Source of the DNA: Chara braunii
Taxonomy: Eukaryota; Streptophyta; Charophyceae; Charales; Characeae
Length of the DNA stretch: 64,000 nt
Assembly: GCA_003427395.1 (NCBI GenBank)
Contig: BFEA01000047.1
Span: 2,884,066 to 2,948,065, forward strand
Direction of reading: 5' to 3'
Shown here one piece after another: positions 53,861-64,000 of the stretch (position 1 is its first letter; each line of letters opens with the position of its first letter). A model generated the notes under the pieces. That model was not told where the DNA came from, made no database searches, and saw nothing but the letters and a program-made list of their open reading frames with translations. The position numbers and the translations under genes are program-made.

Positions 53861-54050
53861 GCTCTTGGGTTTCTTCTGCATTGTGGCGACGATCCCACCA
53901 TCGGAACGGAGCTACCGGCTTCCGTGGCGGCGAGTCCGGGCTGTTTTTTTGGTTGTTGTTGATGTGGCCCGATGGATCACGGATCCGATAGTTAACTGAT
54001 CTAGACAGATACCACACTCGATCTTTTAGCCAAAAGGCCGGGAAACGTAT
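53861..54050 (-). pseudogene. U2 snRNA-like sequence
   Basis: The minus strand begins ATACGTTTCCCGGCCTTTTGG (U2: ATACCTTTCTCGGCCTTTTGG). It continues GATCGAGTGTGGTATCTG, where U2 has the branch-point-pairing GTGTAGTATCTG, then ATCAGTT and stem-like sequence. The 3' half is weaker: GGTAGCTCC and ATCGTCGCCACAATGCAG resemble the U2 3' loops. The A-to-G change in the branch-point-pairing segment suggests a pseudogene or a variant. Confidence 0.7.
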
Positions 54051-55242
54051 AGGTTGTGGACGTTGTGGGGCACGCGAATTGATGAAGTTATAGACGCAAT
54101 GTGGTGTTCTCTTCTCAAATCGACGTAAGGAAGCAATGTCGGGCAGCTAGCTGTCTTTAAATCAAATAAAAGAAAAGAAAGCAAGCTAAGGCAGCCTTGG
54201 TTTTGTACATCGAGCTGGCTTCATGATTAAAAAAGACAAGTTTCTTAAAAAAAAAAAAAAAGAAAAAAAAAAAAAGAGAAGTTGATCATCATATCTCAAG
54301 GCTGTGGCCCTAAAAAAAAAATAAAAAATTAGAGAAGTTGATGAGGCATGAGAAAGAAATAAGAGGTGCCGAATGTATTTTTCCTCTCAGCTTTGGCATG
54401 CTTTGTCCCGAACTTGCTACCGGTCAGATCGTGTTCGGAGCTGGCTATTTATTCGTCGTCAGTTGTGAGTCGGGCGTTTTAATTCGTTCTTTTTATTTTT
54501 TATTTTTTTTCGTAGACGGGAACTGAGCCCAGCGTTTCCGTACATGATATGGAGTGACGCTATGTATGAGATAAGCAAGGCAGGCACAGCGGCCTAGCAG
54601 AAATCCGGGTCACAAGTCTGCAGCCAGAAACAATATCCAGAACTGCTAATCGAAATCAACCTACGTGCTCTTGATTTTCCCCGTGGCTCTAGAATGTGGG
54701 CCTAGGTAGTTGCGCCACTCCCCATTCGCCAAACATTTTGCATGCATCTGCATCTGGACACTATTTGTCCAGATGCATTGAGAATCTTGGTGGATGGTGA
54801 TTGGTGCAACTAGGCTCTATGAATGGTGTGCAGGCACAGGTGCTGCTGCTAGTGATTGCTGTGATTCGGTCGAGTCCAAAGGAAACACAAGAAGGGCTTG
54901 GGAGTTCCCACCTCTGAAATAGCAGTCGTCCATATAAACTGTGTGAGGAATTGTATTGAAATTTGAAAGGAACAAAAAAAAAGACTGAGGCATCCCCCCT
55001 TTAAGACCCCTATAGCGCCTTGAAAAAACAATTTATACCCCCCTTCCACCACCTTGACTGTCGACCCTAGAAACAGAAAGCAGCCTTCATTTGGTTTCCT
55101 CTGGGCTTGTGCGGAAACCCCCACCCAAGAAAGAAGGGGCCTGATTTTTGCCTGCACAGGGTGGACTGTGCAGGTGACACCTGGGGGACTTGCCTGGGCA
55201 CCACATCGGGGTAAGCTTTTTTCTCTTCTGCCACTCGGGTGT
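54051..55242. other. No gene seen
   Basis: A-tracts at 54240-54330 and a small hairpin (GCATCTGGACA, TGTCCAGATGC at 54751-54776). Frames are short and unremarkable. Confidence 0.5.
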
Positions 55243-55310
55243 TAGGTCCCACTTACGGCGTACTTAGCTCAGGGAGGCTAGGTCCCACTTACGACGTTGA
55301 CGTAGCGCAC
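55243..55310. repeat. Two direct GCTAGGTCCCACTTAC-type copies
   Basis: TAGGTCCCACTTACG occurs twice 40 bp apart. This is the terminal motif of the Tourist-like family, here without a foldback partner. Confidence 0.5.
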
Positions 55311-55811
55311 TTGAGTTATCAGCCATGTGTGGCATGGGGGATAAAGCTCTGCCTTATATCTAAATCAAAGGTAAAGAAATATAGGATGCTCCGCACGACT
55401 CTATTCATATGTGGCTCTCTCACCCCCATTGGCCCTGCCGCCGCCCGCTTTCCCTATAAATTTCGGGGCCAAAATGTTGGACAGCAGAAGATCTGATCTG
55501 TCCAACGTTTCCATGACCGTATCCTCCTGATGCTATGGTTGAGAGGTACGTCAAAGCCCATGCGGCTGCATAGGGCACAAACATACTGTTGATGAACAAC
55601 AGATCGAGTCTATATTTGGGAAGTTTTAGCAGAATAGGTGAAGAGATGCCTGGACTTAGCTCCAGATAAGCCGAAGCTGGGTAATGGCCCCAGTCGGCCT
55701 CCAATCGTCTTGATTTTCTTCATACAGGAAAAAGGAATGAGGGAAATATTTAATCCGTTGAATCTTCTTCTTGACTTCAATGTACATCTACACCCCCCCC
55801 CCTCCCCCCCN

Positions 55812-55876
55812 GGCTATCCCCGAGCCGTTCAATTTTGCCACGAATGTAACTGCCAACTGGGCAAGGGTTCCTCAAG
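55812..55876 (+). CDS. Possible exon of an acyl-CoA synthetase-like protein
   Basis: A short frame reads about IPEPFNFATNVTANWARVP and ends at CAAG/GTTATC. This pattern resembles the N-terminus of medium-chain acyl-CoA synthetases (PExFNFAxDVxxxWA). No other exon was found and an N lies at its left edge, so this is a weak call. Confidence 0.2.
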
Positions 55877-55879
55877 GTT

Positions 55880-57690
55880 ATCAAAGTAACGACCTAGCAA
55901 CTGTAATCATCCGGCAGTTTTCGATCCCATCCTCCCCCATTGAAAGCGTCAACCAGTGGACTTGTGCAAAAAAGTACACTCCAAAAGAAAAAAACACGGC
56001 ATAACTGATGAGAAAGAAGAAAGTGATGGGGATGATAAAAAGGAAAGATACGTGCTTATAGGCTTCGGAGTAGTGGAAGGTGAAATTGAGAGAAGAATCA
56101 GTTCAAAAAAAAAAAAGAAAGATGTGAATGAGGTGATATGACAGATGATGCGAATGAGGTGATATGACAGATGGCCAACTCTGATTAACCCTCTCAGAAT
56201 TGAAAAAGAAAACCGAAAATGGGTATCACTGTCTTTTCTTCGATTTCATTTTCATCGAAAGGACAGTAGATACCCGTGCAATGTATTTTTTTGAGGAATT
56301 ATTCCTTTTGTTACAATCGGGTGGAGCGCCCAAAGCTCCACAGATATATGGAAGTCAGATCTTCAATCAAAGGCAGACAGGGTCCTGCGTGGCGTCCCGA
56401 CAATGCAGGGCCTCGCCGCTGTCCAGGGGCTACATCCTCCTCCATTGGCCCTTTTTTTCTTTTTTCTGTAAAAGGGCGACCATATCGAGATATATCCGTA
56501 GGTGAGCTGCCCAGGTAATTCGGAGTCTTTGTTAGTGCAGTGATTTCATGGCCCAGTAAGTGAGCGTGATACTGTTTGATACATGTGAACCTTGAGTTCA
56601 GAGTCATGTTGACCCCGCCCCAATGGGGCTGAGGGTGGGTGTCATGGGTTGGGGCCTACCAGTAGCACCAGTGCTGAGTTTGTCTTGCCAATTGCCTCCC
56701 ATCTGTTTCCCCCATTTCTCCATCAGACGTCAGCAGTGTCACAAGCCAAGCATTGCTTGAGACCCATACCACCAGTTGTGCTGATCCGGCAGAGTCAGCA
56801 GGCTATCTAGTTGGTAGGCACCAAGGGTACCCCAGTGATGGGTGAGCATCAGACCCACAATCTCTTGAATGCCACTTGCATGCCTGACTTACTTACGAGC
56901 TAGGCTGCAAACTCTTTTGCTCTTCGTCATTTCTAGGATGCTGATGACTCTTTTCGCCCTCATCATTTATGAGGTGAGCATATGCAGTGGCCGTTTCTTA
57001 ACAAATTTGGATTCTGTGGATTCCGGTTTTAGTTGCTGTGCTACTTGAGGAAAATTAAAAAAAATGCAGGCCAGCCCATGTGGCTCTATGTACAGTATCA
57101 CACACGTGTAACTGTCAGTAAACGTGTTATCATGATTCTTTGATCCTAATTTTGAACTGGATGGATACAATTTTGTCGGAGACTTCTCCCATACAAGAAA
57201 AGGGAAATAAAAGAAAGGAGAAGTGAAGGTCACCACCTTTCTTGGGGTTAGTTACGATGGTAAGGGCATTATTGCGACACACATTTGAACACCCCAGCAG
57301 ACTGGCGATTTAAGCACCAACTACCCCTGATTGCCGGTACTTGCCTGCTGGGCCTATGTTCCCTCGAACTGGTAGTCGTCCTGGGCTATTGGACTTCAAT
57401 CTGATCCGATGGCCCAGGGGAGTGGTGTAAGTCTTGGTCCAGTGGCCCAGGCCAAGAAAATGCAATGGGTTGGGTGTCTAGTGGACATCCAGGCCAACCA
57501 GCTGCGTCAGTGGCTTCACAGTGATGGATTCTTTGTCTTGACCTTTCGGAGGCCAGCATGCCACATTTGGGCATAGCAAAGGTTGGTGAATATAGAATCT
57601 GCGCCAGGATTGGGAGGCCGGGTGGTGGAGAATTTATCTCAGCAAAGTTACCTACCACTTAGGGACAAAACACAGGTCATGTGTCCAGTG
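55880..57690. other. No gene seen
   Basis: Short repeats only, for example GATGTGAATGAGGTGATATGACAG duplicated at 56118-56170. No convincing coding frame. Confidence 0.5.
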
Positions 57691-57697
57691 CAGCCCT

Positions 57698-57810
57698 GCC
57701 ACACCACTCTCGAAATGTGAAAAAGACTAAAATGTGGAGGGTGCATCTGGCCATGTTCTAGCGGAAAGTTCGTTCCCATTTTGCCCATTTTGAGAGTGGT
57801 GTGGTGATGC
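57698..57810. mobile_element. Foldback element, CTCTCGAAATG family, copy 2
   Basis: CACACCACTCTCGAAATG is inverted at the right as CATTTTGAGAGTGGTGTGGTG. Its interior matches 43611-43730. Confidence 0.7.
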
Positions 57811-58092
57811 CCGTTGTCACCAGGGTGCCTAGGAATTAGGTTAGCGGAATAGGTTCTCACCTTGAAGACTTGAACATAGTTGCACATTTTTTGTTTTCAG
57901 CAGTCGGCAAGATAGCACATTTCTCACTTGCTGACAATAGCTCTCCCTTCGAACAGGATTTGAGTTGATGACCCAATTATTTAGCAGGTAGAGGTGTGCC
58001 CATTTGGCCAACAGGTGGGTAGACACTGAGCTGGTGAAGCTTGGCAATTGGAAATTCCACTGTTGCTAGTGGAATATAGAAGGGATGCACTA
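57811..58092. other. No gene seen
   Basis: Unremarkable sequence without coding signal. Confidence 0.5.
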
Positions 58093-58325
58093 TCAAGAAT
58101 ATGTGAGGAACTTCTTGGCCGGTACAAACGTTGTTGGATTGAAAATGTGACCGGACACATTTTTTTTGCTGTCGGTGAAAGGCTTGGGTGATAGATGATT
58201 CTCAGTGGGAGCTTGTGAGGATCTTCTCCGCCGTTACAAATGTTGTTGGATTCGAAATGTGACCAGACACATTTGTTTACTGTTGTTGAAGGGCTTGGGT
58301 GATTGATGATACTCAGCGAGAGCTA
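58093..58325 (+). repeat. 120-bp tandem duplication
   Basis: ACAAAYGTTGTTGGATT, ATGTGACCRGACACATTT and GGGCTTGGGTGATTGATGA-like blocks occur twice in the same order. Confidence 0.8.
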
Positions 58326-59330
58326 CAACACTTTGGTGTCATCCACTTTGGGCACTTTTGGACCAGTGGCAATATATTGATGAGAGGTTTGTTCTTTCAG
58401 CACAGTATCGGTGACTGACTCTAATGAGGGATTAGGCTTGAGTGGGCACTGTGTATGCGTGACCGGTATCCAAAGTTGAGGCAGGGAGGTGGTGCACAGT
58501 GCCCACTGCTGGCCTTGTGTAACCTGGGGCCTCATGGAGGGCCAATGAAGGCTGGGAAATATTTCTGAATCTTATCCCTGGGGTAGGTAGGTTTAGATGG
58601 CCTCAACGAGAGATCCGAGGCAGGTTTAGGGGAAGCTGAATCTTTTGTTTGTAGGCGTTCTTTTAACCACCAGCAGTGGGCAGTCGGCTTCTTGTTGAAG
58701 GCACTCTCAGACCTCTGGTAGGCTTGATTGACCTCAGCAAAAGCCGGAGACACTCTGCGGTTTGTTGGCTTGCTGAAGCTGGGGAAATCCTGTATCCCAC
58801 CCACTTTTTTTTTTTTTTTTTTTTTTTCTTTCCTGAGTCTTATGGTGCCGGGTCCATGTTTGTGAGGTTTAGTGCCCTTATGATGTAGGGTCTGGGCTTT
58901 TTTCCATTCTCTGCCACTAAATTGTCCCGCAGGCGAGTTTGGCTGCTTGATTGTCCTGGCTGCCACTCATTTGCTGTCAGGCGGTCCTCTGTCCTGGGCT
59001 GTCTGCCCAGTGTCTACCCGCTACTGTCCCAGAACCAAGCAGCCTCTGCCTGGGTGCTGCTTGATTTGGACGTGACCTTGAGCAGTTCCGTCCTCTCTGT
59101 ATTATTGGCAGTGCATGTCAGGAGATTGGCAGTGCATGTCAGGAGAATCTACGAGAATATCTTTGTCCAGGTCTAGAGGCTGCTGTGTGCAGGGTCTATT
59201 TCAACAGTTCGTAGGTTTAACTTTTTAGGTGAACTTGTGTCCCATTCTTTGGTGGATACTCTGTTATACAAATGCTTATGTGTATGGGACATTCCAGAAA
59301 TGCCCAGAAATGCTCAAGTACGTAGTGTCT
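58326..59330. other. No gene seen
   Basis: A T-run lies at 58805-58828 and a 20-bp duplication near 59108-59145 (TTGGCAGTGCATGTCAGGAG). No ORF with recognisable domain. Confidence 0.5.
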
Positions 59331-59335
59331 GGTTT

Positions 59336-59568
59336 CAGGGCCTAGTGAGAGGGCAGATGGTAGTCAAATGTTTGTTCGGCCAGGCTAGCTGGAGCTAGGG
59401 CCTGCTGGGGAGCCGTATCTCTACTCTGGAGCGCTCGTCTGCCCTTGCTGAATCAGGGCCTAGTGAGAGGGTAGATGATGTTAGGCCAGGCTAGCTGGAG
59501 CTAGGCCCTGCCGAGGAGCCGTATCTCTACTCTGGAGCGCTTGTTTGCCCTTGCTGAATCTTGGTGTG
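59336..59568 (+). repeat. 115-bp tandem duplication
   Basis: CAGGGCCTAGTGAGAGGG, CCAGGCTAGCTGGAGCTAG and CCGTATCTCTACTCTGGAGC recur in order. Confidence 0.85.
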
Positions 59569-59569
59569 T

Positions 59570-61080
59570 CGTTTGTAGGGTTTCACGAAGACTGATGTAA
59601 TTCTTTGGTCACCAAGTATGGGTTCTACAGGTCGCTCGGGATCCTGGTACGTGATGGTTGATTTGGGAGCCCAAGAAGAAGCTGATATTTATATTATGCC
59701 GTCACATCACTCAAGGGACACAGTATTATAGTGTGATCGAGATCAATTATGGGTTTGATGAATGCAGGCTAGCACCTTGCAACAAACTTGAACAAAGTGA
59801 ATAATTTTCCAGTTGCCGTGAGGACACCTGGCACAAGCGAATCTGTTTGAACTGGTCCGAAGAGGCTTTGTTGTCTCAGAGCGGTGCGGCAAGGCGTGCC
59901 CAGCGTGGTACCGGTATTTTGTACGTATGCCCACTAGGTGTGCCGTATGCATTGGTCTTGCTTAGAAGGGTTTTGAAAGAACCATGGCCCAGATCGCACA
60001 TGATTGATGTGATTCCCCAGGAAAAAAATTATGTCGCTCAGAATCACGTGTGAGACTGTAGAAGATTGCGAGAAATGAAGGAATCGCAGAGGGAATCCCA
60101 CCACGGCACTGCCAGGCCGGAATTTCTGTAGGATGTATGGCTACATTGGAGTTTCAAACTGCTGCACTGCAGTGTTTTATCGGAAAAAGCGACAACTGGA
60201 CTTCTCTCCTTAGATTGCCAGTGTCGAATTCTGAAGGAAGAAGTGAATGTCCTGGCGTCACATAAAGAGTGTGCTGTTGTAAGGCTTGAAGGCTTCCAAG
60301 ATCATACTGCATTTGCTGAGTGGATGGGGGATTAGGTATTGCCGGAGATAAAACAGAAGTGGGCAGTGGATGTACTTAAACACGAACATGGCTTATAGGA
60401 GTGGAAAGATGGTATGCAGGGATCCGAAACCTTGTAACAGGGCATCACCGCACCACACAAAATATGGAAAAGATGAAATCTATGGAGGGTGTGTCATTGC
60501 AGGTTCTACGGGATATAAATTCTCCATTTTGCACACTTAGTGAGCAGTGCGGCGAGGTCTACAGCTTGAATGTTTCGACTGCAGCCTACAGCGATACCTG
60601 GACCAAGGATATTGACGCTTTTGGAACGTGTGTGGGGTCGGCTGAGGAGGTGGAGTGAATTTGTGTGGTAGTACATTGCAGAAGTAGGTGTGCTAAGTAG
60701 GTTATTCCTCTTGTTTCAAAGTCTTTTATTTTTTTGTTCTTTTTTTTTGTTAGGTGATAAAACTGTTTAACAGCTCCAGCTATCTGGATGGAGACTTGAA
60801 AGGGAACCAGCTACTGGACGGTTGTCTAAGTCATTCGCCCCTATCTCAAGTTTGACAAGCAATTTGCACGCCGTTCAGAAGTCTAATTACATTTATTATA
60901 TTTATATTACAGGCTCCCTAAAAACAGCTATTCTTTTTCTTGGACAAATGAAGCTTGTTATTTTCTTGGACATATGAAGCTCGCTCTTCAGTTTTTCTCA
61001 TCGTTAAAAGAAAAAAAGCCCTTCATTTCTTGGATATGTTGGCTAGTGGATATAAAGTAGCTGCTGAACTGCGGTCCATC
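59570..61080. other. No recognisable gene
   Basis: Open stretches such as 60401-60658 (85 residues with an ATG) show no known motif and no homologue in the window. Composition resembles intron. Confidence 0.45.
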
Positions 61081-61083
61081 TGA

Positions 61084-61203
61084 GGGTGTACTGACACTAG
61101 CAAAAAATAAATTGTGCCTGATGGCATTGACAGCTGCACTGGGATGTAGGTGGTCGCAATTACATCCATAAATAAGGAAAAGTGTCCTAGTGCAAATATG
61201 CCC
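61084..61203. mobile_element. Harbinger-like MITE, 120 bp
   Basis: TGA flanks both sides (61081-61083 and 61204-61206). Ends are GGGTGTACTGACACTAG and, inward from the right, GGGCATATTTGCACTAG. Confidence 0.75.
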
Positions 61204-61564
61204 TGAGGGCCTGTGAGAGGGCTAGTATGTGCACTGCAACGTTCCTATTTTGTAGACAGGTAGCATATGTCAGTCCTTGGAGGCAGAGCACAGTGGGAAG
61301 ATTATACTCAGACGTCTTCTTACTGGTTGTTAGAGATTAACATGTTTCAAATGAACAGCTCTTAATGCGACCAGTAAATGCTCAGCTGCGATCCATATTG
61401 GAGGGCGAACAGCGTGGCAGAAAATAATGATCACTGCACCTCTTTGTCTAGGCAGGTAGGTAGGGTCATAAGCACCCAAAAACTTGTGAAGGCCACCCAG
61501 CAGTAGAACACTTGCAGAGGGATTTACTCACTCTGGATAGCCATGACCATTAGTTACTGTGGTT

Positions 61565-62740
61565 GGTACATGTAACCACGGTCGCCCCGGACACGGACAT
61601 CCGGACAACACGGTCTCCGGACCCTTGTCTGGATTAAACTGGACGTCCAATTAACTGAACATCTAGCTGGACATCTAAAATAACCGGACCCAGACAGTCT
61701 GGTTGGGTGTATCAGTGCCCGGTTGTCCGGCACACGTGATATGAGCACAGACACACACAGGTTTTGTGGGACAGGTGCAACACGCTAATAAATTTGGATA
61801 TACATATTAACATACGAACTTCAAAGTGCGGAACTTGGAATCTTGAACCGGCACACATGACACAAACACACACACACACACAGAGCAAAGTTCCGCACCC
61901 TACAGTCCCCAAGCGTCAGTTCCACACCCACTCCAGCCCCCAAGCATCAGTTCCACACCCACTCCAGCCCCGAAGCATCAGTTCCACACCCGCTCCAGCC
62001 CCGAAGCGTCAGTTCCACACCCACTCCAGCCAAGGATCAGTTCCAGACCCGCTCCAGACCCCAAGCATCAGTTCCACACCCACTCCAGCCTCCAAGCATC
62101 AGTTCCACACCCGCTCCAGCCCGCAAGCATCAGTTCCACACCCGCTCAAGCCTCCAAGCATCAGTTCCAGGGGTGCTTTGACCTTTTTGCAGTGGCCGCT
62201 CCAGCCCCCAAGCATCAGTTCCACACCCGCTCCAGCCCCAAGGACTTTGAAGTTCCGAACTTCAAAGCTCGAAACTTCGAATCTTGAACCGGCAACTTGA
62301 AGTGGCAACCTCCTCAGTCACCGGCAATCTCCTGGACTCCTGGGTGATGGAGCTCGAGCTGGTGATGGCATGGCTGCAGCGGGCGGGATTTTGAGGAGAG
62401 CCCTGCTACGCCAGAGGGAGCACTGCTGCACGAGGCGCTTCGTTCGAAAATGGGGTCCTCCCACCGGCTTGAAACCAACACCGGGATACTGTGGCTGCTA
62501 CTGTTGAAGTTCTCCAACAGCGGGCCCTTCAGGCCAGGTCCGGTCGGGGTGACGGTCGAGAAAAAACTATAGCAACAATTCTCTGGGCTACCCCAGGCCC
62601 AGGAAAATGGCCTGGGAACCCCAATTATTTTTTTTGAATTTATTGAAATTAGGGTCCAACCGGACCCTCCAAAATGGACACCAGACACGGGATGCCGGAC
62701 TGTCTGGATCGGGATCCGGACGTCCGGCTGGTAACCATGC
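61565..62740. mobile_element. Possible nested hAT-like elements with CCGGAC and GAACTTCAAAG arms
   Basis: The outer arms (61583-61640 and 62655-62725) are rich in CCGGAC/GTCCGG. The ends ATGTAACCACGG and, inward from the right, GGTTACCAGCCGG are similar. An inner pair near 61818 and 62250 is built of GAACTTCAAAG and CTTGAACCGGCA. No clean target duplication was found. Confidence 0.4.
61904..62240 (+). repeat. 30-bp minisatellite, about 10 units
   Basis: Units read CCCCAAGCATCAGTTCCACA then CCCGCTCCAG, with point changes and one insertion near 62170. Confidence 0.9.
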
Positions 62741-63408
62741 ATGGAACCGCCAGTGCGTTTCCCAGGACTGATGTGCTGGTGAAATCATTACAAATTTGTG
62801 GCGTGGGCCTATCAGAGGGGAAAGACTGGCTGTGCGAGGCAAGGTTGTGCCAGCAATGCGTTGTTTGTTTTGCGTTGGAAACAGATGCTCGGATGAGAGA
62901 GAGGTGGTTTAATGGAAATAACTGTTAAGATGGTGAAGAGGAATGATAGATAGGGGTCTCTACAGCGAAGGTATTGTTCAGACAGGAGTGGCAGGTCAAG
63001 AGGAATGATCGGTAGGGATCTACAGTGAACGTGCTGTTCAGACAGAAGTGAAAGTAAGGATATGCTATCCACAGGTCATGACAGTGTTATCGGGTTGTGC
63101 CACGATAGGTGTTCACTTGCACTTGCGCAGGGCATGGACTGATGTGGAATGTGGGGACTCGCGCTTTTTGAGAAGTAAAATTGTGCGAGAACAACGATGG
63201 ACCAGGATTACTGGTTGCTTGTCTGGAAATGCTGGCGAAATGCTTCTGACTGTAGACTGTGGCCACGCAGAGGGCGCGAACACCTTTGGTGAATGCCTGA
63301 TGTTCACTGTGCCAGGCAGTCCCTAGGTGAAGGACATTGGCTCGACAAGAGCGGCCTGGGAGCAGTGGAAGTTCCTACGGGAAGCTTTTGTATTTTTGCA
63401 TGTTTGGT
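62741..63408. other. No recognised gene; one possible exon
   Basis: A frame at 63077-63326 follows an acceptor-like CCACAG and is open for about 80 residues, but no family is recognised. A 66-bp imperfect duplication lies at 62930-63060. Confidence 0.3.
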
Positions 63409-63513
63409 TATGTCACTATGCAGTGAGAAGACATGGTATTGGCTATGTCACTATGCAGTGAGAAGACATGGTATTGGATATGTCACTATGCAGTAAGAAG
63501 ACATGGTATTGGC
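63409..63513 (+). repeat. 35-bp tandem repeat, three units
   Basis: TATGTCACTATGCAGTGAGA plus AGACATGGTATTGG occurs three times with one or two changes. Confidence 0.95.
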
Positions 63514-64000
63514 TCTTCCCATAGTGTTTTTTCTTTGTTTTGTTTTGTTTTTCCCTTCCTGTCCTTCGACCAGAGTCTCCTCACTTAGGAGACCTGATGA
63601 GGTTAAGCGTACGTCCAGGCATGAGAGGTACCCCCAGCTCCAGATTTTAGGGCTGTGGCTCTTCGCGTAGCTTGTTAGTTATGTGATAGGGAATTGCAGG
63701 TGTGCTCTGACCAGCCAAAGATGATTCACCGAATCAGAACAGTGCTCATTCCGAATGCTCCTTTCATGAGCACAGAGCGCAGACACCTTAAGTATGTGCA
63801 TCCATGGCTTTGAACTTGCAATAACAAATAGCAATAGACAGCTAGCAGGTTCATTCTTGCGGTTCTGAGTGAGAGGTAGCTTTTGCAAAGAGAGATGAGC
63901 TGCTCTGTGCAATCTCGTTGGCTGGAAAGTTGGTTACGGTGGAAGGGCTTATAGAAGGAAGCACTGCTGCCTGCTGTTGTGCTGTTGTAGCCATCTCTCT
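63514..64000. other. No gene seen
   Basis: No coding or RNA signal was found up to the window edge. Confidence 0.5.

Noticed and set aside
60401-60658. 85-residue ORF as a host gene.
   Set aside because: No motif, no neighbouring exons with matching phase, and no homologue in the window.
61764-62300. A 178-residue frame with repeated His/Pro/Ser units.
   Set aside because: It is a translation of the 30-bp minisatellite, with no other coding signal.
46035-64000. Search for later murA exons (GAT-type, FPTDLQ-like and similar motifs).
   Set aside because: None was recognised by eye; they may be too short to spot or lie beyond the window.

Overview
This is a eukaryotic nuclear window, most likely from a streptophyte alga of the Chara type. 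The signs are a plastid-type MurA exon ending at a GT splice donor, U6- and U2-like snRNA copies, a nuclear fragment resembling mitochondrial LSU rRNA, repeat-rich DNA with very few host genes, and two assembly gaps (17188-18163 and 35162-36046). The organism is inferred; no single sequence here proves the genus.

Layout. 1-2499 is a minus-strand LTR cut by the window edge. 2500-5560 holds a broken minus-strand LINE ORF1 and its leader. 6338-21883 is one nearly complete but dead Ty3/Gypsy element of about 15.5 kb with LTRs of about 2.5 kb, gag, protease, RT, RNase H, a PHD-like finger, integrase and three accessory ORFs (A, B, C). 21884-23330 is the 3' end of a plus-strand LINE. 23358-31261 is a 7-8 kb minus-strand LINE with ORF1, endonuclease, RT and a C-terminal zinc region, all with stops or shifts. 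31262-40432 is the 3' half of a second Gypsy element (ORFs A, B and C, then an LTR), split by a roughly 4 kb insert (32957-36920) that carries an unrecognised two-exon gene. 41.4-43.7 kb is a cluster of foldback MITEs. 44904-46030 is the only confident host gene: exon 1 of murA. 46-64 kb is presumably intron or intergenic DNA with minisatellites, MITEs and snRNA/rRNA-derived pseudogenes.

The most interesting signal is a set of hAT-like non-autonomous elements. Five copies have 8-bp target duplications that I can read directly (9973-10232, 16681-18219, 19835-20390, 37389-37945, 50155-50413). Three share an A+T-rich core, yet every copy has different subterminal arms, each built from its own short palindromic motif (CGTACG, GCGGCCG, CTTCAG/CTGAAA, GAACGCG, GGCCGGGC). 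A second signal is the Gypsy family itself: its LTR carries an ORF whose protein is recognisable in four LTRs of differing age, its pol has a PHD-like finger between RNase H and integrase, and three ORFs of unknown function sit between integrase and the 3' LTR.

The retroelements look inactive: gag and pol contain stops and frameshifts, and the protease catalytic Asp is Asn. MurA, if expressed, would act in plastid peptidoglycan synthesis. Its remaining exons were not recognised in the 18 kb downstream.
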